A stretch of DNA of 64,000 nucleotides from CADEFQ01 sp050185195 (GTDB lineage: Bacteria > Pseudomonadota > Gammaproteobacteria > Steroidobacterales > Steroidobacteraceae): positions 52,753 through 116,752 of the forward strand of contig JBFWZQ010000010.1 of assembly GCA_050185195.1 (NCBI GenBank), given 5' to 3'. Of the stretch, positions 16,203-24,718 are shown piece after piece (the stretch's first letter is position 1; every line of letters begins with the position of its first letter). The notes below the pieces were generated by a model. The model was given only the letters and a program-made list of their open reading frames with translations. It was not told where the DNA came from and made no database searches. Both the position numbers and the translations under genes were made by a program.

Positions 16203-18383
16203 ATGCCGACCCTGCTTCGCGCCGCGCGCCTGTTCGCGGCCCTTGCCCTGACCGCCCCCCTCACGACCGCAGCGTTCGCGGACGAATTCCTGCCCCCCGA
16301 GGCGGCCTATCGCTACACGGTCGACAGCGACGGGCGGCAGATCGTCGTGCACTGGAATGTCGAGCAGGGCTACTACCTCTATCGCAAGCGCATGGGCGTC
16401 GCGACGGCCGCGCCGGGCGTGACGCTGGGCGAACCCGCCTATCCGCCAGGGGAAATGCACACCGACGAATATTTCGGCGAGCAGGAGATCTTCCGCGGGC
16501 AGTTCGACGTCGCCATCCCGGTCACGCGCCCGCCCGGCGCCGGCGCGGGCCCGGTACCGATCACCCTGAAACTGCAAGGCTGCGCGGATGCGGGCCTCTG
16601 CTACCCGCCGATGTCGTGGCAAGCGGCCGTGGACATGCCGGCCGCCGCCACCGGTATCGATGCCGTGCTCGCGCAGGCGCGCAGCAGCGGCGGACTCGGT
16701 GCGGGCGGCGACGAATTCCTCGATCCGGACGTGGCCTTCCGTCTCGCCGCGACGGCCGACGGCCCGGACCGGGTGAAGCTCGTCTGGGAAATCGCGCCGC
16801 AGTACTACCTCTACCGCAACCGGCTCAACGTGACGACGTCCAGCGGGCAAGCGACGCTCGGCGCGCTCTCGCTGCCGAAGGGCGAGATCCACACCGACGA
16901 GTATTTCGGCGAGCAGGAGATCTATCGCGACGAACTCGTCGCCGCGCTCCCCGTCGCCCGGGCCGGCGGCGGCGCGCTTGCCGTGGCCCTTGCAGTGACC
17001 TATCAGGGCTGCGCGGACGCCGGCCTCTGCTACCCGCCGATCACCAGGACGCTGAACGTCGATTTGCCCGCGGGTGGAACAATATCGACCGCGTCGGTGG
17101 GCTTCGTCTCCGAGCAGGACTGGATGGCGGGCTTCATCCGCTCAGGCAACCTGCTGCTCGTCATCGGGTTCTTCTTCGGGGCGGGCCTCCTGCTCGCCTT
17201 CACGCCCTGCGTGCTGCCGATGGTACCGATCCTCTCGGGCATCATCGCGGGCCAGGGCGCCAACGTCACGACGCGCCGCGCATTCTTCCTTTCGCTGAGT
17301 TACGTACTCGGCATGGCGTTCACGTACACGCTCGCCGGCATCGCCGCCGCCGCCGCCGGCGCGCAGGTGCAGGCCGTGTTCCAGCAACCCTGGATCATCA
17401 CGGTGTTCGCGCTGCTGTTCATCGTGCTCGCCCTTTCGATGTTCGGCCTCTTCACGATCCAGATGCCGGCGGCGATCCAGACGCGCCTTGCCGATGCGAG
17501 CAATCGGCAGCGTGCAGGCACGTTCGGGGGCGTCGCCCTGATGGGCGCGCTTTCGGCGCTGATCGTCACCACCTGCGTGGCGCCCGCACTCGTCGCCACG
17601 CTCGCGGTGATCGGCCAGAGCGGTGACGTCGTGCGTGGCGGACTTGCCCTCTTTGCCATGAGCCTCGGCATGGGCGCGCCGCTGCTCGTGGTGGGCGCCT
17701 CGGCGGGCAAGCTCCTGCCGAGGGCGGGCGCCTGGATGGATACGGTGAAACGGGCCTTCGGCGTCCTGTTCCTGCTGGTGGCCGCCTGGATGCTGGGGCG
17801 CATCCTGCCGGGGCGCATCGGGCTGCTGCTCTGGGCGGCCACGGCCTTCGCGGCCGCCTGGGTCTGTGCGGTCTCCATCGCGCAGACGCGGCGCAAGTGG
17901 GTCCCAGGCACGATCGGCGCCGTCGCCGGCCTCTACGGCCTCGTACTCGTGGCCGGCGCCGCGCTCGGTGGCAGCGATCCGCTCGCGCCCATCCCGCAGC
18001 TGGCTGGCCGGCACGTGGAACTGCCGTTCAAGACCATCAAGTCGGTCGCCGACCTCGAAGCGCAAGTCGCGGCGGCGCACGCGGCAGGGCGCCCGGTGAT
18101 GCTCGATTTCTATGCGGACTGGTGCGTGTCGTGCAAGGAAATGGAGAAATACACGTTCTCCGAACCGGCCGTGCGGGCCGCGCTCGAGAAGGCGGTGCTG
18201 CTGCGCGCCGACGTGACCGCCAACGATGCGGCGGACCAGGCACTCCTCAAGCACTTCGGGATTTTCGGCCCGCCCACGATCGCCTTTTACGGTGCGGACG
18301 GGACGGAGCGGCGCAACTACCGCGTGGTCGGCTACATGAAAGCTGCCGAGTTCGCGCCGCTCGCCGCACGCGCGATGGAGTGA
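16203..18383 (+). CDS. dsbD: thiol:disulfide interchange protein DsbD with duplicated alpha domain
   Basis: Carries electrons from cytoplasmic thioredoxin across the inner membrane to periplasmic reductases. The precursor is 726 residues against about 565 for E. coli DsbD. The extra length is a second N-terminal DsbD-alpha domain. Residues about 26-150 and 172-298 both hold 'HTDEYFGEQEI' (His86, His230) and the reactive 'QGCADAGLCYPP' (Cys127/133 and Cys270/276). The membrane domain (about 310-580) keeps its cysteines, Cys336 in TPCVLP and Cys458 in TTCVAPA. The C-terminal thioredoxin domain has Cys641-VS-Cys644. A signal peptide precedes residue 26. Divergent from groESL. Confidence 0.95.
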   Translation: MPTLLRAARLFAALALTAPLTTAAFADEFLPPEAAYRYTVDSDGRQIVVHWNVEQGYYLYRKRMGVATAAPGVTLGEPAYPPGEMHTDEYFGEQEIFRGQFDVAIPVTRPPGAGAGPVPITLKLQGCADAGLCYPPMSWQAAVDMPAAATGIDAVLAQARSSGGLGAGGDEFLDPDVAFRLAATADGPDRVKLVWEIAPQYYLYRNRLNVTTSSGQATLGALSLPKGEIHTDEYFGEQEIYRDELVAALPVARAGGGALAVALAVTYQGCADAGLCYPPITRTLNVDLPAGGTISTASVGFVSEQDWMAGFIRSGNLLLVIGFFFGAGLLLAFTPCVLPMVPILSGIIAGQGANVTTRRAFFLSLSYVLGMAFTYTLAGIAAAAAGAQVQAVFQQPWIITVFALLFIVLALSMFGLFTIQMPAAIQTRLADASNRQRAGTFGGVALMGALSALIVTTCVAPALVATLAVIGQSGDVVRGGLALFAMSLGMGAPLLVVGASAGKLLPRAGAWMDTVKRAFGVLFLLVAAWMLGRILPGRIGLLLWAATAFAAAWVCAVSIAQTRRKWVPGTIGAVAGLYGLVLVAGAALGGSDPLAPIPQLAGRHVELPFKTIKSVADLEAQVAAAHAAGRPVMLDFYADWCVSCKEMEKYTFSEPAVRAALEKAVLLRADVTANDAADQALLKHFGIFGPPTIAFYGADGTERRNYRVVGYMKAAEFAPLAARAME

Positions 18384-18394
18384 AGCGCCAACTC

Positions 18395-19177
18395 CTACTC
18401 CAGCACCCTCGCCGCGTCGGGCTTGAGCAGCGGCGCGACGATCGGGGCGGGCACGGTCACGGCGTAGGCGCCGTCCGAGTAGGGGCCCACGTCGTAGGGC
18501 GAATAGAGGAACTCGACCCCCCCGCCCGAACCGTCCGCGGCGCGCGGTAACAACTGGAAATTGCGGGCGAACTTCGCGAGGTCCGGCGCGAACGGCCCGT
18601 CGCCACCCGTACCGATGAACGTGTCCTTCGCCGGATCGTAGCCGGGCGCGCGCGCGCGCTTCACCGCAATGATCGCTGCGCGCGCAGCGCCGGCGAGCGC
18701 CACCACGGCCGGCGAGCCGGGCGCGGGCTCCTTCAGGAGGTCGGCGAGTGCCAGCCGCCGCTGCCCGAGCAGGTCCCACACGAAGGCTTCGACCGTCGTC
18801 ATCGGATGCGCGCCGCCCGCATACGTCGACACCTGCCCCCGTACATCGAGGTACCGGCCCCCTGCAGGCCGGCTCGTCCAGTCCGCCTGGAAAAAATAGC
18901 CCTCCGCCGTCGCGACGCCTCGCGCCCTCGCATCCATCTGCGCGGCGACCTGCGTCTCGGCCATCGAGCCGCGCATGCGCGGCTCGATGAGCTCGTGCAG
19001 GCGGGGCACGGACACGATGCCGCCGTCGATGGTGATCACGCCCTCGAAGCCATTCGCGCTCGCCGTCACCTTCACCGGCTCCGGTGCCACGGTGCGCGGC
19101 AAATCGACTTCGGCCCGTTGGCAGGAAGCCAGCAGGCCCAACAGCGGCAGCAGCGCCCAGGAAGAACGGGTATGCAT
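18395..19177 (-). CDS. DUF4163/DUF3298-type lipoprotein
   Basis: A 260-residue predicted lipoprotein (lipobox LLASC, Cys19). The central part, 'YLDVRGQVSTYAGGAHPMTTVEAFVWDL', is the typical DUF4163 region with its conserved Gly-Gly-Ala-His. The C-terminal part, 'FLYSPYDVGPYSDGAYAVTVP', is the DUF3298/RsiV-like region. Members are extracytoplasmic and some bind lysozyme or modify glycans, but no activity is assigned here. The start codon follows from the signal peptide; the frame is open far upstream without plausible sequence. It lies between dsbD and the tlpA-like gene on the opposite strand. Confidence 0.8.
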   Translation of the reverse strand: MHTRSSWALLPLLGLLASCQRAEVDLPRTVAPEPVKVTASANGFEGVITIDGGIVSVPRLHELIEPRMRGSMAETQVAAQMDARARGVATAEGYFFQADWTSRPAGGRYLDVRGQVSTYAGGAHPMTTVEAFVWDLLGQRRLALADLLKEPAPGSPAVVALAGAARAAIIAVKRARAPGYDPAKDTFIGTGGDGPFAPDLAKFARNFQLLPRAADGSGGGVEFLYSPYDVGPYSDGAYAVTVPAPIVAPLLKPDAARVLE

Positions 19178-19231
19178 GCATCGAGTGTACCGCCCTGCGG
19201 TGCACGGAAGCCCGTGGCACACTCTCCGCAC

Positions 19232-19912
19232 ATGACTCCGCAGCGCTATCTGACCCTCGTCGCCGTCACCGGAATCGCCGCCGCCGCGGGCTTTCTCGCC
19301 TTTCGGCTGCTGATCGATGCGCCGGCGCCGGCCCCGGCCCCGATCGTCGCGGCCACGTCCGCCGCCACCGACGCACCGCCCCCGCCCGCTCCGCGCACGA
19401 TCCCGGAAACGCTGCCGACCTTCACGCTGCAGGACCGCGATGGCGTGCCGCGCTCGCTCTCGCACTGGTCGGGGCGTCCACTGCTCGTCAATTTCTGGGC
19501 CACCTGGTGCGCGCCCTGCCGGCGGGAAATCCCGCTGCTGATGCAGTTGCGCAAGGATCACGCGGCGGAGGGCCTCGAAGTGATCGGCATCGCGGTCGAC
19601 TTTCGCGACGACGTGCTCCGGTATGCAACCGAAATCGGCCTCGATTACCCGCTGTTGATCGGCGAACAGGACGGCCTCGACGCGGCCGCGGCCTTCGGTC
19701 TCGACCCGGTTTTCCCGTTCTCCGTGTTCTCGGATCGCCAGGGCCGCATCGTGGCCGTGCGCGTCGGGGAGTTGCATGCGGACGAGGCCGCGTTCATCCT
19801 CGCGCGGGTGCAGGACGTCGACGCGAACCGCCTGCCGCTTGCCGCAGCGCAGCAACAAATCGCCGACAAGCTCCGTGACCTGGCGGCAAGCCGCGCGAAA
19901 ACAGCCGCCTGA
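19232..19912 (+). CDS. TlpA-like membrane-anchored thioredoxin
   Basis: Periplasmic disulfide reductase of the TlpA/ResA type, likely receiving electrons from DsbD and serving cytochrome c maturation or other thiol targets. The 226-residue protein has an N-terminal membrane anchor (YLTLVAVTGIAAAAGFLAF), a Pro/Ala-rich linker, and a thioredoxin domain with 'VNFWATWCAPCRREIP' (Cys93, Cys96) and the cis-Pro in 'DPVFPFSVF'. The nearby dsbD fits this role. The last 40 residues are an additional charged helix. Confidence 0.88.
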   Translation: MTPQRYLTLVAVTGIAAAAGFLAFRLLIDAPAPAPAPIVAATSAATDAPPPPAPRTIPETLPTFTLQDRDGVPRSLSHWSGRPLLVNFWATWCAPCRREIPLLMQLRKDHAAEGLEVIGIAVDFRDDVLRYATEIGLDYPLLIGEQDGLDAAAAFGLDPVFPFSVFSDRQGRIVAVRVGELHADEAAFILARVQDVDANRLPLAAAQQQIADKLRDLAASRAKTAA

Positions 19913-19981
19913 TTGACCGAACGCGCGCGAATTTGCGTGCAAGTTTCGCGAACGCCGCAAATCCGGTAAATTTCGCGGTCC

Positions 19982-20434
19982 ATGGCGCGCCTCCTGCTAT
20001 TGAACGGGCCGAACCTCAACCTGCTCGGGCAGCGTGAGCCGCACACCTATGGCGCCGCGACGCTCGACCAGCTCGTCGCACGCGCTTCCTCGGCTGCGCG
20101 CGCGGCGGGCCATGAACTCGTCGACTTCCAGAGCAACGCCGAGCACGCGCTGGTCGAGCGCGTGCATGCCGCGCGCGCGGACGGTACGGCGTTCCTCATC
20201 GTCAATCCGGGTGCGTTCACCCACACGAGCATCGCGCTGCGCGACGCCCTGCTGGCCGTCGCACTGCCCTTCATCGAAGTGCACCTGTCGAACGTCTTCG
20301 CGCGCGAATCGTTCCGGCACCACTCCTATTTCACCGACATCGCGGTGGGCGCCATTTTCGGGCTCGGCGGCGGTGGCTACGAACTCGCGGTACGCGCCGC
20401 AGCCGAGCACCTCGCTGCGCAAGGCGCCTCCTAG
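19982..20434 (+). CDS. aroQ: type II 3-dehydroquinate dehydratase
   Basis: Third step of the shikimate pathway: trans-dehydration of 3-dehydroquinate in the cytosol. At 150 residues it has the normal dodecameric type II length. 'LLNGPNLNLLGQREPHTYG' supplies the active-site Asn and the catalytic Tyr. 'IVNPGAFTHTSIALRDAL' and 'EVHLSNVFARESFRHHSYF' hold the substrate-binding His and Arg. It precedes accB-accC, a common gammaproteobacterial arrangement, with 26 bases between them. Confidence 0.97.
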   Translation: MARLLLLNGPNLNLLGQREPHTYGAATLDQLVARASSAARAAGHELVDFQSNAEHALVERVHAARADGTAFLIVNPGAFTHTSIALRDALLAVALPFIEVHLSNVFARESFRHHSYFTDIAVGAIFGLGGGGYELAVRAAAEHLAAQGAS

Positions 20435-20460
20435 AACCTTTACTTCACGGGATACACGGC

Positions 20461-20919
20461 ATGGATATTCGCAAGGTCAAGAAGCTGATCGAGCTGCTCG
20501 AGGAATCGGGCATCGCTGAAATCGAAATCAAGGAAGGCGAAGAGTCCGTGCGCATCAGCCGCATGCCCTCGGGCGTGGCGACCCAGCAGGTCATCGCGGC
20601 CCCGATGATGGCGCCCGCCATGGCCGCCCCGCCGGTGGCTGCGGCCAGCGCCGCGCCCGCAGCGGCGGCACCGCGCAAGTCGAACGAATATGTCGTGACG
20701 GCACCGATGGTCGGCACGTTCTACGCCTCGTCGTCGCCGGGCGCGAAGCCTTTCGTCCAGATCGGCGACGACGTGAAGGTGGGCCAGGTGCTCTGCATCA
20801 TCGAGGCCATGAAGATGATGAACCAGATCGAGAGCGACAAGGCGGGGCGCATCACCTCGGTGATGGCGCAGAACGGCGAGCCGGTGGAGTTCGGCCAGCC
20901 GCTCTACACGATCGAGTAG
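20461..20919 (+). CDS. accB: biotin carboxyl carrier protein of acetyl-CoA carboxylase
   Basis: Carries biotin between the carboxylase and transferase subunits in the first committed step of fatty acid synthesis. The 152-residue protein has the N-terminal 'MDIRKVKKLIELLEESGIAE' interaction segment. An Ala/Pro-rich linker follows, then a C-terminal biotinyl domain with the biotinylated lysine in 'CIIEAMKMMNQIE'. Three bases separate it from accC, and the pair is co-transcribed. Confidence 0.98.
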   Translation: MDIRKVKKLIELLEESGIAEIEIKEGEESVRISRMPSGVATQQVIAAPMMAPAMAAPPVAAASAAPAAAAPRKSNEYVVTAPMVGTFYASSSPGAKPFVQIGDDVKVGQVLCIIEAMKMMNQIESDKAGRITSVMAQNGEPVEFGQPLYTIE

Positions 20920-20922
20920 GCC

Positions 20923-22266
20923 ATGCTCGAGAAAGTACTGATCGCGAACCGCGGCGAGATCGCCCTGCGCGTACTGCGCGCCTGCCGCGAACTCGACATC
21001 AAGACCGTCGCGGTGCATTCCACCGTCGACGCGAACCTGAAGCACGTGCTGCTCGCGGACGAGTCCGTCTGCATCGGCCCGCCGCCCTCGCCGCAGAGCT
21101 ACCTCAGCATGCCGGCCATCATCAGCGCCGCGGAAGTGACGGATGCGGTGGCGATCCACCCCGGCTACGGCTTCCTGTCGGAGAACGCGGACTTCGCCGA
21201 GCGCGTCGAGAAAAGCGGCTTCACCTTCATCGGCCCCAAGGCGGAAGTGATCCGGCTGATGGGCGACAAGGTGTCGGCCATCAAGGTGATGAAATCGCAC
21301 GGCGTGCCCTGCGTGCCCGGCTCGGACGGCCCGCTCGGCGCCGACAACGACGAGAACCTGCGCATCGCGCGCGCCATCGGCTACCCGGTGATCATCAAGG
21401 CCTCGGGCGGCGGCGGCGGCCGCGGCATGCGCGTCGTGCACAGCGAGGGCGCGCTGCTCAACTCGATCGCGTTGACGCAGGCGGAAGCCCGCGCCGCGTT
21501 CGGCAACGACCAGGTCTACATGGAGAAATTCCTCGATCGCCCCCGGCACATCGAGTTCCAGGTGCTCGCCGACAACTACGGCAACGTCGTGCACCTCGGC
21601 GAGCGCGACTGCTCGATGCAGCGCCGCCACCAGAAGGTGATCGAGGAAGCGCCGGCGCCCGGCATCAGTGAACGCCGGCGCAACGAGATGGGCGAACGCG
21701 TCGTCGCGGCCTGCACCGCCGTCGGCTACCGCAGCGCGGGCACGCTCGAGTTCCTCTTCCAGGATGACGAGTTCTATTTCATCGAGATGAACACGCGCAT
21801 CCAGGTCGAACACCCGGTCACCGAGATGATCACCGGCATCGACCTCGTCAAGGCCCAGCTGCTGATCGCGGCCGGCGAAAAGCTGCCCTACGTGCAGAAG
21901 GACATCCAGTTCCGCGGCCACGCCATCGAGGCTCGCATCAACGCCGAGGACGCCAAGACCTTCATGCCCTCGCCCGGGCCGGTGAAGCTCTGGCATGCCC
22001 CCGGCGGCCCGGGGATCCGCGTCGACAGCCACCTCTACTCCGGCTACAGCGTGCCGCCGAACTACGATTCGCTGATCGGCAAGATCATCGCGTACGGAGA
22101 CTCCCGCGACACGGCGATTGCCCGCATGAAAATGGCGCTGGCCGAAATGGTGGTCGAGGGGATCAAGACGAACGCGGCGTTGCACCGGGAGATCTTCAAC
22201 CACGCCGCCTTCCGCGCAGGCGGGCAGGACATCCATTACCTGGAGCGCCGGCTCGGGTTGAAGTGA
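20923..22266 (+). CDS. accC: biotin carboxylase subunit of acetyl-CoA carboxylase
   Basis: ATP-grasp enzyme carboxylating the biotin of AccB. 447 residues, standard length. It opens with 'MLEKVLIANRGEIALRVLRA', has the glycine-rich ATP loop 'KASGGGGGRGMRVV', the active-site segment 'FYFIEMNTRIQVEHPVTEMI' and the C-terminal biotin-carboxylase domain 'RINAEDAKTFMPSPG'. A 10-bp hairpin begins 7 bases after its stop. The carboxyltransferase subunits accA and accD are not in the window. Confidence 0.98.
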   Translation: MLEKVLIANRGEIALRVLRACRELDIKTVAVHSTVDANLKHVLLADESVCIGPPPSPQSYLSMPAIISAAEVTDAVAIHPGYGFLSENADFAERVEKSGFTFIGPKAEVIRLMGDKVSAIKVMKSHGVPCVPGSDGPLGADNDENLRIARAIGYPVIIKASGGGGGRGMRVVHSEGALLNSIALTQAEARAAFGNDQVYMEKFLDRPRHIEFQVLADNYGNVVHLGERDCSMQRRHQKVIEEAPAPGISERRRNEMGERVVAACTAVGYRSAGTLEFLFQDDEFYFIEMNTRIQVEHPVTEMITGIDLVKAQLLIAAGEKLPYVQKDIQFRGHAIEARINAEDAKTFMPSPGPVKLWHAPGGPGIRVDSHLYSGYSVPPNYDSLIGKIIAYGDSRDTAIARMKMALAEMVVEGIKTNAALHREIFNHAAFRAGGQDIHYLERRLGLK

Positions 22267-22272
22267 GCGCGG

Positions 22273-22297
22273 CAGGGTCGCGCCCTGCGCGACCCTG
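22273..22297 (+). terminator. hairpin after accC (weak terminator)
   Basis: A perfect 10-bp stem CAGGGTCGCG/CGCGACCCTG with a 5-nt loop begins 7 bases after the accC stop. No T tract follows, so it may act as an mRNA-stabilising hairpin or a rho-assisted terminator rather than a classical intrinsic one. Confidence 0.5.
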
Positions 22298-22589
22298 TCG
22301 CACGCTTCGGGCCAAGGGCGACGGGCGACGGGCCAGAGGCGCTCCGCTTCGATATTCATCGCATCGCCGAACCGACCATCCGATCCATGACCCGCACCCA
22401 TTTCACACCGCCCGAGAGCAGCCCGCCCAGCATGGCCAACGGTCTGGCCCGTCGCCCGTCGCCCGTCGCCCGCAGCCTGCGGCGCGCCGCCCGCTGCGCG
22501 CCGCCTGCCGCGCGCAGCCCGTTGCGCTTTGCCCGTCGCCCATTGTGCTTTGCGCGTCGCCCGTAGCCCGTAGCCCGCAGCGCGTAGCA
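22298..22589. repeat. accC-prmA spacer filled with heptamer repeats and a 22-bp inverted repeat
   Basis: The 323-base gap between accC and prmA holds no credible gene. After the accC hairpin come GGGCGAC heptamers (22316-22337). Their exact 22-bp inverted copy, TCTGGCCCGTCGCCC..., lies at 22443-22464. GCCCGTC units continue (three from 22447), then degenerate variants, then GCCCGTA GCCCGTA GCCCGCA (22559-22579), ending 10 bases before the prmA GTG. The minus-strand translation of such arrays gives GYGLRAT-like periodic peptides, which are artefacts. No Shine-Dalgarno or sigma-70 promoter is obvious here. Confidence 0.85.
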
Positions 22590-23498
22590 GTGCCGTTCCT
22601 TTCCGTCCGCCTCGACCTCGACTCGATCGACCCCGAAGTTGCCGAGGCCGCGTGCTTCGCGGCGGGGGCACTGTCCGTCACGCTGACCGACCGGCGGGAC
22701 GACGCGGTCCTCGAGCCCGCGCCGGGTGAGGTCAGGCTGTGGCCCGCCACGCGCCTCGAGGCCATCTTCGCGCAGGACGACGCAACCGCCGCGACCCTCG
22801 CGAAGCTGGCGCAGATGCTGGGCGTGGCGGCCGCACGCCTCGAGGCCACCGCGGTCGCGGACCGGGCGTGGGAACGCGAGTGGCTCGTCGACTTCCACGC
22901 CATGCGCTTCGGGCGTCGCCTGTACGTCTGCCCGACGCACGAGCACGTCAGCGAACCGGGGGCCGTGGTGGTCTCGCTCGACCCGGGCCTCGCGTTCGGC
23001 ACGGGTACGCACGCGACGACCGCCTTGTGCCTCGAGTGGCTCGACGCCCACCTGCAACCGGGTGCCACCGTGATCGACTATGGCTGCGGATCGGGCATCC
23101 TCGGGATTGCCGCCGCGAAACTCGGTGCATCACGGGCCGACGCGTTCGACATCGATCCGCAGGCCCTCATCGCGACGCAGGACAATGCGGCGGCCAATGG
23201 CGTGGGCACTCGCGTCGCCACCCACGCGGCGACGGGCACGCTGCCGCGCGAGGCGGACGTCGTGCTCGCCAACATCCTTTCGGGTCCGCTCATCGAGCTC
23301 GCGCCGCGGCTCACGTCCCGCCTGAAGCCCGGTGGCGCGCTGGTCCTCGCGGGCCTGCTGGCCGCGCAGGCCGACGAAGTCGCAGCCGCCTATCGTCCCT
23401 GGATGGACCTGCAACGCGGCGGTGAACGGGACGGCTGGCGCCTGCTCGCCGGCACACGCCGCGCCGCCGACGACCCGACGCCGATGAAATCGGGCTGA
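22590..23498 (+). CDS. prmA: ribosomal protein L11 methyltransferase
   Basis: SAM-dependent trimethylation of ribosomal protein L11. The 302-residue protein has the N-terminal L11-binding domain (PFLSVRLDLDSIDPEVAEAA) and the class I methyltransferase domain. Visible motifs are 'LDPGLAFGTGTHATTALCL', 'VIDYGCGSGILGIAAAKLG' and 'VLANILSGPLIELAP'. The start is a GTG chosen because it matches the family N-terminus; upstream in the same frame is heptamer-repeat DNA. No Shine-Dalgarno precedes it. The region upstream in frame is open for another 109 codons but is low complexity and not protein-like. Confidence 0.94.
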   Translation: MPFLSVRLDLDSIDPEVAEAACFAAGALSVTLTDRRDDAVLEPAPGEVRLWPATRLEAIFAQDDATAATLAKLAQMLGVAAARLEATAVADRAWEREWLVDFHAMRFGRRLYVCPTHEHVSEPGAVVVSLDPGLAFGTGTHATTALCLEWLDAHLQPGATVIDYGCGSGILGIAAAKLGASRADAFDIDPQALIATQDNAAANGVGTRVATHAATGTLPREADVVLANILSGPLIELAPRLTSRLKPGGALVLAGLLAAQADEVAAAYRPWMDLQRGGERDGWRLLAGTRRAADDPTPMKSG

Positions 23499-23528
23499 CG
23501 GCGCGTATCGCTGGGCTATCATCCGCGC

Positions 23529-24701
23529 GTGTTCACGGTCTGCCCCAAATGCGCGCTGACACTCGCGGTCACGGCCGCCGACCTGCGGGTCGGCCAGGGC
23601 TATGTTCGCTGCGGACGGTGCGCCAGCGTGTTCAACGCGCTCGCGGGACTGCACGACGAGCCCACGCCGGCCGGTGAGGCGCTGCCCACCGACCGTCGCG
23701 CGGCAACCCCCTCGGCGCCTCCCCCGCCCCTGATGATGGAGGTCCCCGCCCCGCCGGCCGCCGATCCGGCAGCCGACGCAGCGAACGACATCGCGGGCCT
23801 CGACCTCGCCCTCGATCTCCCGGCGCAGGACACCATGGAATTCGCGCTGGGCAGCGCCGACCTCGCGCAGATCTTCGTTGCGCCGGAGGTCGCCGGCAGC
23901 GAGGGCGCCTCCGGCACCTTCGAGTCGATCGTGCTCGAAGGCGGCCTGCCGGAAGACATCGATTCGACGCTGGCGCCCGCGCAGGACCTCGAGGCGGCTG
24001 ACGCCGAGCTCGAGCGGATCGCGAGCGCGGCGCGCGAAGCCATCGCCGACCCCGGCTCGGTCACCACGCAGTTCGAAGCGCTCCAGCCCTCCCCGCTCCC
24101 CGCTCCCCCGCCATCGCCGGACGCGTTCCAGATGCGTGCCGAGGACGTCGACGCGTACGAGGAGGACGACGCGCGCGTGCGGGCGACACGCTGGTACGGC
24201 GTTGCCGCCGCTGCGCTCGGCGTGCTGTTGCTCGCGCAGCTCGTGCACAGGAATCGCAACGAGCTCGCGCTGAGCCCGCTCTTGAACGGGCCGCTGACGA
24301 CGCTCTACGCCGCGCTCGGCCAGCCGCTCGCCCCGCGCTGGGATCCGGCGGCGCTCGACGTGCGCCAGCTCGGCGCGATCGCACCGTCGGGCTCGACGGG
24401 CGAACTCGTGGTGCGGGCCAGCATTCGCAACGAGGCCGCCCGTGCCCAGCCGATGCCCTGGCTGCGCCTGACGCTGCAGGACCGTTATGGCAAGCGGATC
24501 GCGAGCCGCGACCTGGGTCCGTCCGAATATCTTGGCGCGCGTGCCGGCGCCCGCGAATTCCTGGCCGCCGGACAACGCGTCGATGCCGAGGTCACGGTCG
24601 TCGACCCGGGCAACAGTGCCGTCGGCTTCGAGGTGGACGCCTGCCTGCCGAACGGTCGCGGCGGCGTCGCCTGCGCCGGCGATGCCCGGCCCGCCCCCTG
24701 A
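23529..24701 (+). CDS. MJ0042 zinc-ribbon plus DUF3426 protein
   Basis: Unknown function. A 390-residue membrane protein with an N-terminal zinc ribbon of the MJ0042 type (CPKC at residues 5-8 and CGRC at about 35-38). A long acidic, low-complexity linker follows, then one transmembrane helix near residue 225 (WYGVAAAALGVLLLAQLVH) and a C-terminal DUF3426 domain of periplasmic beta structure (LVVRASIRNEAARAQPMPWL). GTG start, fixed by the zinc ribbon. The prmA-DUF3426-dusB order is frequent in gammaproteobacteria. Confidence 0.88.
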   Translation: MFTVCPKCALTLAVTAADLRVGQGYVRCGRCASVFNALAGLHDEPTPAGEALPTDRRAATPSAPPPPLMMEVPAPPAADPAADAANDIAGLDLALDLPAQDTMEFALGSADLAQIFVAPEVAGSEGASGTFESIVLEGGLPEDIDSTLAPAQDLEAADAELERIASAAREAIADPGSVTTQFEALQPSPLPAPPPSPDAFQMRAEDVDAYEEDDARVRATRWYGVAAAALGVLLLAQLVHRNRNELALSPLLNGPLTTLYAALGQPLAPRWDPAALDVRQLGAIAPSGSTGELVVRASIRNEAARAQPMPWLRLTLQDRYGKRIASRDLGPSEYLGARAGAREFLAAGQRVDAEVTVVDPGNSAVGFEVDACLPNGRGGVACAGDARPAP

Positions 24702-24718
24702 CGCGCCCGCCATCGACC

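Noticed and set aside
22316..22579. Heptamer field as a CRISPR array
   Set aside because: Units are 7 bases, without unique spacers and with no cas gene nearby.
20440..22671. 743-residue antisense frame across accB-accC including GYGLRAT-like repeats
   Set aside because: Shadow of accB/accC joined to heptamer-repeat translation; not protein-like.
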